Positions 13,890 through 20,641 of a DNA stretch of 34,263 nt are shown here, one piece after another. The notes below the pieces were generated by a model, which was not told where the DNA came from, searched no databases, and saw only the letters and a list, made by a program, of their open reading frames with translations. Each line of letters begins with the position of its first letter. The first letter of the stretch is position 1. Source of the DNA: CAZLAJ01 sp964644605 (GTDB taxonomy: Bacteria; Patescibacteriota; Microgenomatia; UBA1406; GWC2-37-13); NCBI GenBank assembly GCA_964644605.1, contig CAZXWS010000065.1, positions 1-34,263 on the forward strand, read 5' to 3'. The translations under genes were made by a program, and so were the position numbers.

Positions 13890-14606
13890 ATGAAAAAATT
13901 TACCATATTATTAGTTATCACCACAGTCCTTTGTAGCACCGCTGTCTGGGCTGATGACCTTGAATCTAATCGCTACCGTATTCAGTTTAGCAATGTAAAC
14001 ATCGGCGCAGGTACTGCAAACTCATCAAGTTATAAAGTAAACACATCTATTGGGCAAACAGTGGCCGGAAAGTTCGATTCTAGTGGTTATACCATCAAAG
14101 CAGGATTTCAATATTTATATTCCATTATTCGATTCCGTTTTACTGTCTCAAACAGTAATATCTCATTTGGCAATGTCATAAGCCAGCAATTTTATACCGG
14201 ATCAACAAACCTAACGGTAAACTTTGGTAATCCTGGTCAATATCAAGTCACGGCTATTGAGGAAACTAAAATGAAAACATTAGCTAATGACGTAATTCCT
14301 GATACTGCCTGTAACTCAGGAACAACATGCACAATAGGCTCGGCAAATGTATGGACAAATACAAGCCGATACGGGTTTGGGTATAACATGAGCGGGAATG
14401 ATATTCCCGCTGATTTTTTAGGAGCCACCTACTATCGCCCATTTCCTGATAGATCAAATAGCGACTCGCCTGTTGTGGTTATGACGAGCAGCCAAGTGGC
14501 AAAAAATAGGCAATCAACCATGACATTTAAACTTAATATCTCACCATTGCAAGCACCAGGCAATTATCAAACAATTATTAATTATGTAGCAACACCTAGT
14601 TACTAA
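13890..14606 (+). CDS. secreted WxL-like surface protein
   Basis: 238 aa with a clear signal peptide (MKKFTILLVITTVLCSTAVWA, cleavage near residue 21). The mature part opens with SNRYRIQFSNVNIGAGTANS and GYTIKAGFQYLYS. It then carries a beta-rich domain (VSNSNISFGNV ... VNFGNPGQYQVTAIEE ... SRYGFGYNMSGND ... KLNISPLQAPGNYQTIINYV), matching the pattern of the C-terminal WxL-type domain: periodic strands, a YGFGYNMSGND turn and a closing KLNISP...APGNYQTIINY segment. WxL proteins attach non-covalently to the cell wall in Gram-positives; here surface display is inferred. The next gene is a DUF916-like membrane protein, the usual WxL partner. Two larger homologues at 22640 and 25365 share the same C-terminal plan. 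Confidence 0.75.
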   Translation: MKKFTILLVITTVLCSTAVWADDLESNRYRIQFSNVNIGAGTANSSSYKVNTSIGQTVAGKFDSSGYTIKAGFQYLYSIIRFRFTVSNSNISFGNVISQQFYTGSTNLTVNFGNPGQYQVTAIEETKMKTLANDVIPDTACNSGTTCTIGSANVWTNTSRYGFGYNMSGNDIPADFLGATYYRPFPDRSNSDSPVVVMTSSQVAKNRQSTMTFKLNISPLQAPGNYQTIINYVATPSY

Positions 14607-14690
14607 ATCCAAATTTCAAATATACTTTGGATTTGGGATTTTGTTATTGAATTGAAATTTAGATTTTGTAATTTGGATTTAAATATTACA
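14607..14690. repeat. AAATCCAAATTTCAAAT / ATTTGGATTT inverted repeat
   Basis: A spacer hairpin with AAATCCAAATTTCAAATA on the left and TTTGTAATTTGGATTT on the right, plus CTTTGGATTTGGGATTTTG inside. Same family as 9947-10050, 10225-10240 and 28286-28400. Confidence 0.65.
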
Positions 14691-15683
14691 ATGAAAACAA
14701 TATCTACCATACTATTATCCCTCACTATACTGCTAGTATTGCCTCTATCCGTGATGGCTCAAACAATCTCCCTTTCCCTTTCCCCGCCCTTGATTGAAAC
14801 AATGGTCAAGCCGGGGAAATCACTACTCGTCGCCTACACACTCGAAAATAATGCTGACCCGGCAATTATGCATGCCTATGTACGAAGTTTTGAGCCCAAA
14901 GGAAACACAGGCGCGATTAAAATTAAAGATGAACTTGAAGGACCCGTCCACTTTTCACTCGATAACTCAGACATAGAACTCGACAAACCATTTTTTATGA
15001 AACCAAATGGTAGTCAACAATTACTGCTTCGTATACGTATTCCTGAAGGAGCGCCGGAAGGAGATTATTACTATACTTTACTCGCCTCTAGCGAACCCCC
15101 ATCCATGGCTATTAGTAGTTCTGCCTCCGGTGCTAGAGCTACAATTGGTGCTAATATTTTGATTACCGTCACTCAATCTGGCTACACAAAAGTTAATGCA
15201 AAAATTGCTTTATTTGATGTATTGTCTCATTTTAGCCTGCCCTTTATTGGCAAAATTCACTTGTTTGATAGCAGTGATAAAGTACCTGTTTCATTAGTTC
15301 TGCAAAATAATGGAGCTAACTTTTTAAAACCGGAAGGATCAATCGAGATGCGCGGCAACTTTGGAGAAAAAGCTATGTACGACCTTTTACCACAGAATGT
15401 ATTAGCTGAATCTCAACGGCTCCTCACTGCTACGCCTTCTGCAGATCTTGATTGTGGAACTTCTAAAAATTCGTTATGTAAAGCGCCTGCATCACTTATT
15501 TTGTCCGGTTTTTTTATCGGTAAGTATAATCTTTCGACAACGATAAATTTCGGTGATGGAACACCAAATATTTACGCGTCAACTTCGTTTTTTGCGCTCC
15601 CGCTAAAGTTCCTGTTTGGATTGATTGTGGCTATTGGTATCGGAGTATTGGTTGTTTTGAAATTAAAAAATCGGGAAGAATAA
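14691..15683 (+). CDS. DUF916-like membrane-anchored surface protein
   Basis: 330 aa: signal peptide (residues 1-23, ending SVMAQ), a large extracytoplasmic region, and a C-terminal anchor (FLFGLIVAIGIGVLVVLKL, followed by KNREE facing the cytoplasm). The first ectodomain is an immunoglobulin-like fold of the DUF916/WxL-partner type: SLSPPLIETMVKPGKSLLVA, YTLENNADP, MKPNGSQQLLLRIRIPEGAPEG and YYYTLLA. The second, DUF3324-like, has PVSLVLQNNGANFLKPEGSI and GKYNLSTTINFG. In the Gram-positive Csc surface complex such proteins sit in the membrane and partner WxL proteins, which fits its place 84 bp downstream of the WxL-like gene. Start chosen at 14691, since the earlier in-frame ATG at 14652 lies in repeat DNA. 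Confidence 0.75.
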   Translation: MKTISTILLSLTILLVLPLSVMAQTISLSLSPPLIETMVKPGKSLLVAYTLENNADPAIMHAYVRSFEPKGNTGAIKIKDELEGPVHFSLDNSDIELDKPFFMKPNGSQQLLLRIRIPEGAPEGDYYYTLLASSEPPSMAISSSASGARATIGANILITVTQSGYTKVNAKIALFDVLSHFSLPFIGKIHLFDSSDKVPVSLVLQNNGANFLKPEGSIEMRGNFGEKAMYDLLPQNVLAESQRLLTATPSADLDCGTSKNSLCKAPASLILSGFFIGKYNLSTTINFGDGTPNIYASTSFFALPLKFLFGLIVAIGIGVLVVLKLKNREE

Positions 15684-15705
15684 GATTATACATTACTTGC
15701 ATTTG

Positions 15706-15722
15706 TAGGGACTGTTCCCTAC
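15706..15722. repeat. GTAGGGACTGTTCCCTAC palindrome overlapping the rnhB stop
   Basis: A short palindrome whose last bases form the rnhB TAG stop (15719-15721). Same GTAGGGA family as 16548-16615 and 19538-19600. Could act as a bidirectional terminator between two convergent genes. Confidence 0.6.
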
Positions 15723-16381
15723 TTAATGCTTATTATGCCGTCTACAAACATCTTCCTATGATGCTTTGTAACTCCATACTTCCGAATTGCTTCTATATGT
15801 GTGCGTGTACCATACCCTTTATTCTCCTTCCAACCGTACTGTGGATACATTTCGTGTAGTTCTTCCATATAACGATCGCGCGCAACTTTGGCAAGAATCG
15901 AAGCAGCAGCTATAGAGATACACTCAGAATCTCCCTTAATAATTGGTACTTGATTTTGCTTGGGAATTGAGGGTAAATAGGGACAACCAAATGCATCGCA
16001 TAATAAGATTATAGGGTTTTCTATTTTTATACTTTCCAAAAAGTTTTCGACCGCGCGCCTTACTGCTCGGTTACGTGCTTTGCGGATTCCAACTGTGTTT
16101 ATTTCTAAAACAGAGCTCTCACCAATATAAAATTGTGCTTTAGTCTTTTGCAACAATTCATTTATATGTTCTCTTTTCTTGTACGAAAGTTGCTTTGAGT
16201 CATTAATTCCCAAGTTTTTTAGTACTTTTAGGAGTGATTTGTCAAACCAGTCATTTATCGTAAAAACTGCTGCAAAAACGGGTCCTGCCAAAGCCCCCAT
16301 CCCCACTTCATCCACCCCCATCACCAGATATGGTTGTTTAGAGTATTTTTGTTCAATATTGCAATTTGGTTTTTTTATCAT
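15719..16381 (-). CDS. rnhB: ribonuclease HII
   Basis: Removes RNA from RNA-DNA hybrids and misincorporated ribonucleotides. 220 aa. The catalytic signature GVDEVGMGALAGPVFAA carries D24 and E25; D129 (LLCDAFG) and D151 (KGDSECISIAAASILAKVARD) complete the four-acid site. GYGTRTHIEAIRKYGVTKHHR is the usual C-terminal part. In the first motif the common DEVGRG reads DEVGMG, so the conserved Arg is replaced by Met. This residue normally contacts the substrate backbone, so its loss is worth noting. I start at 16381; the frame can be extended to 16471 but the added peptide is encoded by a palindromic repeat. TATAGT lies 10 nt upstream of the ATG (a short leader). Confidence 0.93.
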   Translation of the reverse strand: MIKKPNCNIEQKYSKQPYLVMGVDEVGMGALAGPVFAAVFTINDWFDKSLLKVLKNLGINDSKQLSYKKREHINELLQKTKAQFYIGESSVLEINTVGIRKARNRAVRRAVENFLESIKIENPIILLCDAFGCPYLPSIPKQNQVPIIKGDSECISIAAASILAKVARDRYMEELHEMYPQYGWKENKGYGTRTHIEAIRKYGVTKHHRKMFVDGIISIK

Positions 16382-16841
16382 AGTAGCAAATACTATATGT
16401 ACGGCAACTGTTATAAGGTTAACGTTTTCGCCGCTCGTATGGATTAACGTAAAACGTAAGACAATATACAATACGAGCAGCGCAACCCTTAGACGTGCAA
16501 CGATATATGGAACAGTAGCACAAGCAACGCAAATTATTTGTCTGATTAGGGAACGGTTTTCCCCCGTCGCCCCGAGTAATCGGGGCTATGGAGGGACAAG
16601 CAAAACGTTCCCTACTCAACCTAACACATAACGCTTAACTCCTAACCTCCTAATACCAAATAACTAATACCCAATAACAATTTCTACTCGTAATTCGTCA
16701 TTCGTCACTCTTAACTCCTCACTCATAACTCTTAACCCCTATCTACTTTCTCCCAGTTTATCAGATTCTAGCGACACGTTACTATCACTTTGTAGACTAT
16801 AATCTATTGACATCAGCTATCCAACTCCCTACCTTCAATCT
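16382..16841. repeat. 460-bp divergent spacer made of four repeat types
   Basis: No gene. In order: an AACGTTTTCGCCGCTCGTAT / ATACGAGCAGCGCAACC element (16415-16490); a TAGGGAACGGTTTTCCCCCG / AACGTTCCCTAC element with a CCCCGAGTAATCGGGG tip (16548-16615); CTAATACCCAATAAC units (16652-16680); TACTCGTAATTCGTCATTCG repeats (16682-16738). A TATAAT (16798-16803) and TTGACA (16807-16812) precede the comEA-like gene. Confidence 0.75.
16807..16835 (+). promoter_or_regulatory. candidate promoter of the competence operon
   Basis: TTGACA (16807-16812), 17-nt spacer, poor -10 TACCTT (16830-16835), then 6 nt to the ATG at 16842. An alternative -10 TATAAT lies at 16798-16803. Confidence 0.35.
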
Positions 16842-17468
16842 ATGGAACTCTTTCATGAAGCAGCGCTGAAATTATTTCACTCAAATAAAACGAGTGTTTT
16901 ACTGATTGCGGTTGCCATTATCACATGCGTCATTTCAATGCTAATGTTTCTTGAGAGCACTAATGGCTATGGAAAAGCCAAAGAGTCTCAATTACCAGAT
17001 ATGGAGGTAACGCAAATACCCTCAAAAATATCAGTGCAAATTGCGGGTGCTGTAGTAAAGCCCCAAGTGTATGACATTCCGCAGGACTACAGGCTCAAAG
17101 ATCTGCTCAAACTAGCCGGTGGACTCAACGAAAATGCTGATGAAGAGTATTTTTATCGCAGCTTTAACCTTGCTAAAAAGCTCAATGACCAAGACAAAAT
17201 ATACATCCCTTCCAAGTCGGAATTAACACAAGGAAATGAAAATGATGGTGCTATTTCCTCGGTGCTTGGTGCAGCAACTGCTCAGAAAGCTATCAATATT
17301 AACAAAGCTACAGAAGCTGAACTAGATGCTCTTCCCGGGGTTGGCCCAAGTACTGTAGCAAAGATCATACAGAGTAGACCGTACACAAAGATCGAAGATC
17401 TTCTAACTAAAAAAGTGTTCGGAAATGCTGCGTTTCAGAAGTTAAAGTCTCAAATAACAACCGAATGA
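16842..17468 (+). CDS. comEA: ComEA-like DNA-binding protein (SLBB + helix-hairpin-helix)
   Basis: Membrane-anchored receptor that binds incoming DNA during natural transformation. 208 aa. A transmembrane segment at about residues 18-36 is followed by an SLBB domain (about 62-124: ISVQIAGAVVKPQVYDIP, LLKLAGGLNENAD, DKIYIPSK). After a Gly/Ala/Ser linker come two helix-hairpin-helix motifs (about 150-208: ININKATEAELDALPGVGPS, AKIIQSRPYTKIEDLL). It begins an apparent operon with the ComEC channel gene, which overlaps its stop by 4 bp (ATGA). Confidence 0.9.
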   Translation: MELFHEAALKLFHSNKTSVLLIAVAIITCVISMLMFLESTNGYGKAKESQLPDMEVTQIPSKISVQIAGAVVKPQVYDIPQDYRLKDLLKLAGGLNENADEEYFYRSFNLAKKLNDQDKIYIPSKSELTQGNENDGAISSVLGAATAQKAININKATEAELDALPGVGPSTVAKIIQSRPYTKIEDLLTKKVFGNAAFQKLKSQITTE

Positions 17469-18298
17469 CTATGCCCGATCCTTCCACATTTACGACTGTC
17501 ATAAATTCATACTTGCCTGAGCCACACGCATCGCTTTTAAATGGCATACTATTTGGAGTAAGTCTCAAAACATCTAAAGTATTTTATGAACAGTTAAAGA
17601 CCGTAGGCTTGCTACATTTAGTCGTCCTATCTGGAATGAATATTACGCTGCTCGCGGCTATGCTGTTGCCACTTACCAGATATTTTAGCAAGATAGTATC
17701 TGTAGTGATAATAATACTAACCATAATTATTTTTGTTATTTTTGTCCACCCACAAGCCCCAATCGTACGAGCAGCATTTATGGGAATATTAACGTTCGTT
17801 GCAATAATTTACGGTAGAAAGACTTCTGCACTATATCTGCTTTTTTTATCAGCTATTTTTATCGCGATCGTTTCCCCGCGCTGGTTAACCACAGTTTCAT
17901 TCCAGCTTTCATACGCGGCCACACTCAGTTTAATTCTTTTCAATACACAAAAACCTTTTCACATTTCGCAAGACGTGAAGGGATGGAAAAGACGCTGGAT
18001 AGAGCTGCGTCACGGACTATACGAAGAATTCGGTACCTCAGTAGCCGCACAGATTCTCTCAGCTCCAGTCATCTTTTTCTATTTCAAACAGGTATCACTT
18101 GTATCCCCGCTTGCCAATGTGGCTGTAGCCTGGACAGTCGGACCGCTGATGGTCTTTGGTTTTTTAACAGCGTTTTTAGGAAAGATTTATTATCCGCTCG
18201 GTTTGCCGTTTGCTGGTGTGTGTTATGTGTTGTTGAGTTACATGGTTTGGATGATAAATTTACTCTCTAGGTTACCGTATGCGATGATAAAGTTCTAG
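17465..18298 (+). CDS. comEC: ComEC competence domain (DNA uptake channel), truncated form
   Basis: Predicted inner-membrane channel for single-stranded DNA uptake. 277 aa, which is only the competence domain: LPEPHASLLNGILFGVSL, HLVVLSGMNITLLAAMLLPL, APIVRAAFMGILTFV, SPRWLTTVSFQLSYAATLSLI and the AQILSAPVIFFYFKQVSLVS segment, with seven or so membrane helices. The N-terminal DUF4131 region and the C-terminal metallo-beta-lactamase domain of full-length ComEC (about 700-800 aa) are absent. The hydrolase domain is encoded separately at 18541. Translation is coupled to comEA through an ATGA overlap. Between the two halves there are 242 bp of repeats, including a 112-bp GTCATGCTGA element. Confidence 0.9.
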   Translation: MTMPDPSTFTTVINSYLPEPHASLLNGILFGVSLKTSKVFYEQLKTVGLLHLVVLSGMNITLLAAMLLPLTRYFSKIVSVVIIILTIIIFVIFVHPQAPIVRAAFMGILTFVAIIYGRKTSALYLLFLSAIFIAIVSPRWLTTVSFQLSYAATLSLILFNTQKPFHISQDVKGWKRRWIELRHGLYEEFGTSVAAQILSAPVIFFYFKQVSLVSPLANVAVAWTVGPLMVFGFLTAFLGKIYYPLGLPFAGVCYVLLSYMVWMINLLSRLPYAMIKF

Positions 18299-18377
18299 GA
18301 TAGGAGTTAGGAGTGAGGAGTTAGGAGTGAGGAGTTAGGGGTTAGGAGCAAGGGTAATTAAACGTTAAAAGTTAAAA
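18299..18377. repeat. TTAGGAGTGAGGAG tandem repeat and TTAAAAGTTAAAAG tract
   Basis: Four or more copies of a GGAGTTAGGAGTGA unit (18302-18350), then AACGTTAAAAGTTAAAAG, the left arm of a hairpin completed at 18500-18534 (AACTTTTAACTTTTGAC and following). Confidence 0.75.
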
Positions 18378-18489
18378 GTCATGCTGAGTCAGAAGAATAT
18401 CTGGCGAAGCATCTAGCGAACGCGAAAACTCTATGAAAGCCCCGCATACGCTAGATGCTTCACCCCGAGTACTCGGGGTTCAGCATGAC
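18378..18489. repeat. GTCATGCTGA palindromic element, copy 3 (between the two comEC halves)
   Basis: 112 bp with ends GTCATGCTGA and TCAGCATGAC, inner GAAGCATCTAGCGAACGCG / CGCTAGATGCTTC arms and a CCCCGAGTACTCGGGG tip (18463-18478). Confidence 0.85.
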
Positions 18490-18540
18490 TATTACTTACG
18501 TAACTTTTAACTTTTGACTTTAGACTTTTAACGTATTTTT

Positions 18541-19452
18541 ATGTCTCCCAAACCGATCATAACCATAAAACACTTTTTCTTGCTACTTACCATTTCTATG
18601 GTTTTGATAGCAACCTTATTTCTCCTTTCACTTTTTGATACGCACTCTAAAATAGTTTTCTGCGATGTCGGACAAGGCGATGCTGCATATATCCGTGTCC
18701 ATAATCGGATTGACATACTTATTGATGCGGGACCGGACAATTCTGTCCTTGAATGCCTTGGCCGCCACATGCCTTTTTGGGATAAAACGATCGAGTACTC
18801 TTTCATTTCCCATCCGCAAAAAGATCACTACGGCGGGTACAGTGCAGTGCTCGACCACTACACTGTCAAAAATCTTTACGCAGTTGCGCTTGATAATGAA
18901 AAATATGAGTTCGCTAAGCAGATTACACTTTACAAAAAGAAAGGTGTGCGTGTGCAGTATATCCAACAAGGGAATACTTTGAGCGTTTTATCCGACACAC
19001 TGACGGTTTTGTGGCCAACACAAACTTTTATTACAGAAAACTCATACGTTCCCGAACAATCTGTACTCGGCGCATCTACGCTGGACGCAAACGATTTCTC
19101 TGAAATGCTTTTATTTTCAGAGGGAAAGATAAAAGTGTTATTTTCCGGTGATATTTCACCAAAAATCTTACAAACGTTTATAGATTATGATAATAAGATT
19201 GTTGCAGATATTAAAAATGTCTCTATCTTAAAAGTACCACATCACGGCTCTAAGAATGGCTTAATAGTTTCATTTCTATCATTAGCAAAGCCGACCCACG
19301 CTGTGATAAGTGTCGGAAAGCGAAATCGGTTCGGTCACCCATCAAAAGAAGTTTTAGACATGTTGCATGCCCTGCACGTACCATACTCCCGCACAGACCG
19401 TGATGGGGATGTTGTTTTTGTTATAGATGATGGAAAGATTAAAAAAAAGTGA
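18541..19452 (+). CDS. ComEC-type metallo-beta-lactamase-fold hydrolase
   Basis: 303 aa. An N-terminal membrane helix (HFFLLLTISMVLIATLFLL, about residues 11-29) is followed by an extracytoplasmic metallo-hydrolase fold like the C-terminal third of ComEC. Motifs: FCDVGQGDAAYIR, ILIDAGPDNS, SHPQKDHYGG (H91, D95, H96), LLFSGDIS (D204) and VPHHGSKNG (H234, H235), the last typical of ComEC/Rec2. It is thought to degrade the non-transported strand during uptake. It stands alone, in a different frame from the channel gene, with a repeat spacer between. It is probably transcribed with comEA-comEC or from a weak promoter inside the repeats. Confidence 0.88.
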   Translation: MSPKPIITIKHFFLLLTISMVLIATLFLLSLFDTHSKIVFCDVGQGDAAYIRVHNRIDILIDAGPDNSVLECLGRHMPFWDKTIEYSFISHPQKDHYGGYSAVLDHYTVKNLYAVALDNEKYEFAKQITLYKKKGVRVQYIQQGNTLSVLSDTLTVLWPTQTFITENSYVPEQSVLGASTLDANDFSEMLLFSEGKIKVLFSGDISPKILQTFIDYDNKIVADIKNVSILKVPHHGSKNGLIVSFLSLAKPTHAVISVGKRNRFGHPSKEVLDMLHALHVPYSRTDRDGDVVFVIDDGKIKKK

Positions 19453-19714
19453 AGGGTTAAGACTTGGGAGTATTACATTGATACATTGTTGCATTGCTGC
19501 ATTGTTCTCCCCACCATGGTGTGATGCCCCTATGTATGTAGGGAACGGTTTTCCCCGTCGTCCCGAGTACTCGGGACGTTGTGGGGACTGTTCCCTACTA
19601 CACAATCATTCTTTAATCATAAATCCTACATCTTAAATCTAATAGTATTACTCGTAATTCGTCATTTATTCTACTGATTACTAGATACTGAATACTAAAT
19701 ACTATTTTACGCAG
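19453..19714. repeat. convergent spacer of nested repeats
   Basis: 262 bp without a gene: the TACATTGATACATTGTTGC minisatellite (19473-19506), a GTAGGGAACGGTTTTCC / GGGGACTGTTCCCTAC element (19538-19600) with the TCCCGAGTACTCGGGA tip at 19561-19576, CTCGTAATTCGTCATTT (19652-19668) and ACTAGATACTGAATACTAAA (19682-19701). Confidence 0.75.
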
Positions 19715-20455
19715 TTACGAAAGCAGAATACTTCGGATTTCTTTGAAGATATTGTAAGCCTCAAAACCGATCCAGGTCTCTCCGATCAGATTTTTGGGCA
19801 AACCAGGGTCAAGACGCAGCTGTTCCACATACAAGTTAACAACTTTAGTTAATTTGTCAGTTTTATCACCTTCGCTTGAAAGGATATCATGCCACTTTTT
19901 GAAAAGTTCGCGATACTTTTTATCGATATCTTGTGTTTGCCATACTTTTTCAATAAGAATCTTTTGCTCACCAAACACATGATCGCCTTCAAAGGCTTGT
20001 ATGTATTTTTCTTCTTCTTTCTGAGATACAAGCAGACGTAGGTTCTCAATGATAGGGTGCGGTGTCAGCCAGAAAGACCGGTGCCAAGGGCCAAGTCCCC
20101 ACCCCGCAACTTCACGGCGCAGTCTATCGCGTAAATCGCGCTTTTTCTCTGGAATTTCGTAGGAAAGTATGCGCCATTTGCCGTCCCATTCCTCGCGTAA
20201 AAAGCGGAAAAATGGAAAAGAAAGCGTAAGAGCCCCAAATCCTTTTTGTGTAAGTTTATACTGATTTTCTCCGGTCTTCTCGATCATACCTTCCCGCAAT
20301 AATCCCGATAAACTTCCGCGTGTTTTTTGATTCAGATTTACATCAAATACTTTTTGAAGGTTTTGATTAAAATTTACTGAGGAAAGATTAACGTCTGAGA
20401 ATAAAAATAGAGAAAGTAAAATTTTCGTTCGTCGTTCTTTAACAACCATATGCAT
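19715..20455 (-). CDS. PaaX-like transcriptional regulator
   Basis: 246 aa. The N-terminal winged helix (about residues 5-75, including NQKTRGSLSGLLREGMIEKTG and YKLTQKG) is followed by the PaaX central domain: WDGKWRILSYEIPEKKRDLRDRLRR and GLGPWHRSFWLTPHP, the ferredoxin-like fold that resembles Cas2. The C-terminal part (LYVEQLRLDPGLPKNLIG, ETWIGFEAYNIFKEIR) matches the closing helix segment of the family. PaaX represses phenylacetate catabolism in E. coli. No such pathway is visible here and its target is unknown. The start may be 20455 or 20449. The divergent neighbour is the TMTC-like gene, a possible target of its control. Confidence 0.85.
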   Translation of the reverse strand: MHMVVKERRTKILLSLFLFSDVNLSSVNFNQNLQKVFDVNLNQKTRGSLSGLLREGMIEKTGENQYKLTQKGFGALTLSFPFFRFLREEWDGKWRILSYEIPEKKRDLRDRLRREVAGWGLGPWHRSFWLTPHPIIENLRLLVSQKEEEKYIQAFEGDHVFGEQKILIEKVWQTQDIDKKYRELFKKWHDILSSEGDKTDKLTKVVNLYVEQLRLDPGLPKNLIGETWIGFEAYNIFKEIRSILLS

Positions 20456-20458
20456 ATA

Positions 20459-20486
20459 AATATAACAGACGGATAAAAAAAGTCAA
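20459..20486 (-). promoter_or_regulatory. promoter of the PaaX-like gene
   Basis: TTGACT (20481-20486), 16-nt spacer, TATATT (20459-20464) on the minus strand. The start site falls about at the ATG, between the two possible start codons. Confidence 0.5.
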
Positions 20487-20502
20487 TGATTAAATCGTCT
20501 TA

Positions 20503-20578
20503 CGGTCAACGTTTTCGCTGCTCGTATGGCATGCCGTCTAACGTTTTACGTTTTAACGATACGAGCGGCGAAACCCTT
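20503..20578. repeat. AACGTTTTCGCTGCTCGTAT / ATACGAGCGGCGAAACCCT element, copy 2
   Basis: About 75 bp with the same arms as the spacer element at 16415-16490. It lies in the leader of the TMTC-like gene and produces a false N-terminal extension of its frame. Confidence 0.75.
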
Positions 20579-20629
20579 AGCCTTTTTACGATTAATGTGT
20601 ATGCTCTTGCAAACCCCACCAAAAATAGA

Positions 20630-20635
20630 TACAGT
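20630..20635 (+). promoter_or_regulatory. weak -10 of the TMTC-like gene, leaderless geometry
   Basis: TACAGT, then AAATCC, then the ATG at 20642. Two mismatches to consensus, but the spacing agrees with other genes here. Confidence 0.35.
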
Positions 20636-20641
20636 AAATCC

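Noticed and set aside
16382..16471. N-terminal extension of RNase HII
   Set aside because: Encoded partly by the CGCCGCTCGTAT palindromic repeat; the family begins close to the DEVG motif.
18299..18540. A frameshifted single comEC gene
   Set aside because: The two halves are separated by 242 bp of repeat DNA with stops, and the second half begins with its own Met and membrane helix; gene fission fits better than a sequencing error.
20486..20641. N-terminal extension of the TMTC-like protein
   Set aside because: Mostly repeat-encoded; hydrophobic family sequence starts after 20642, which has a suitable -10.
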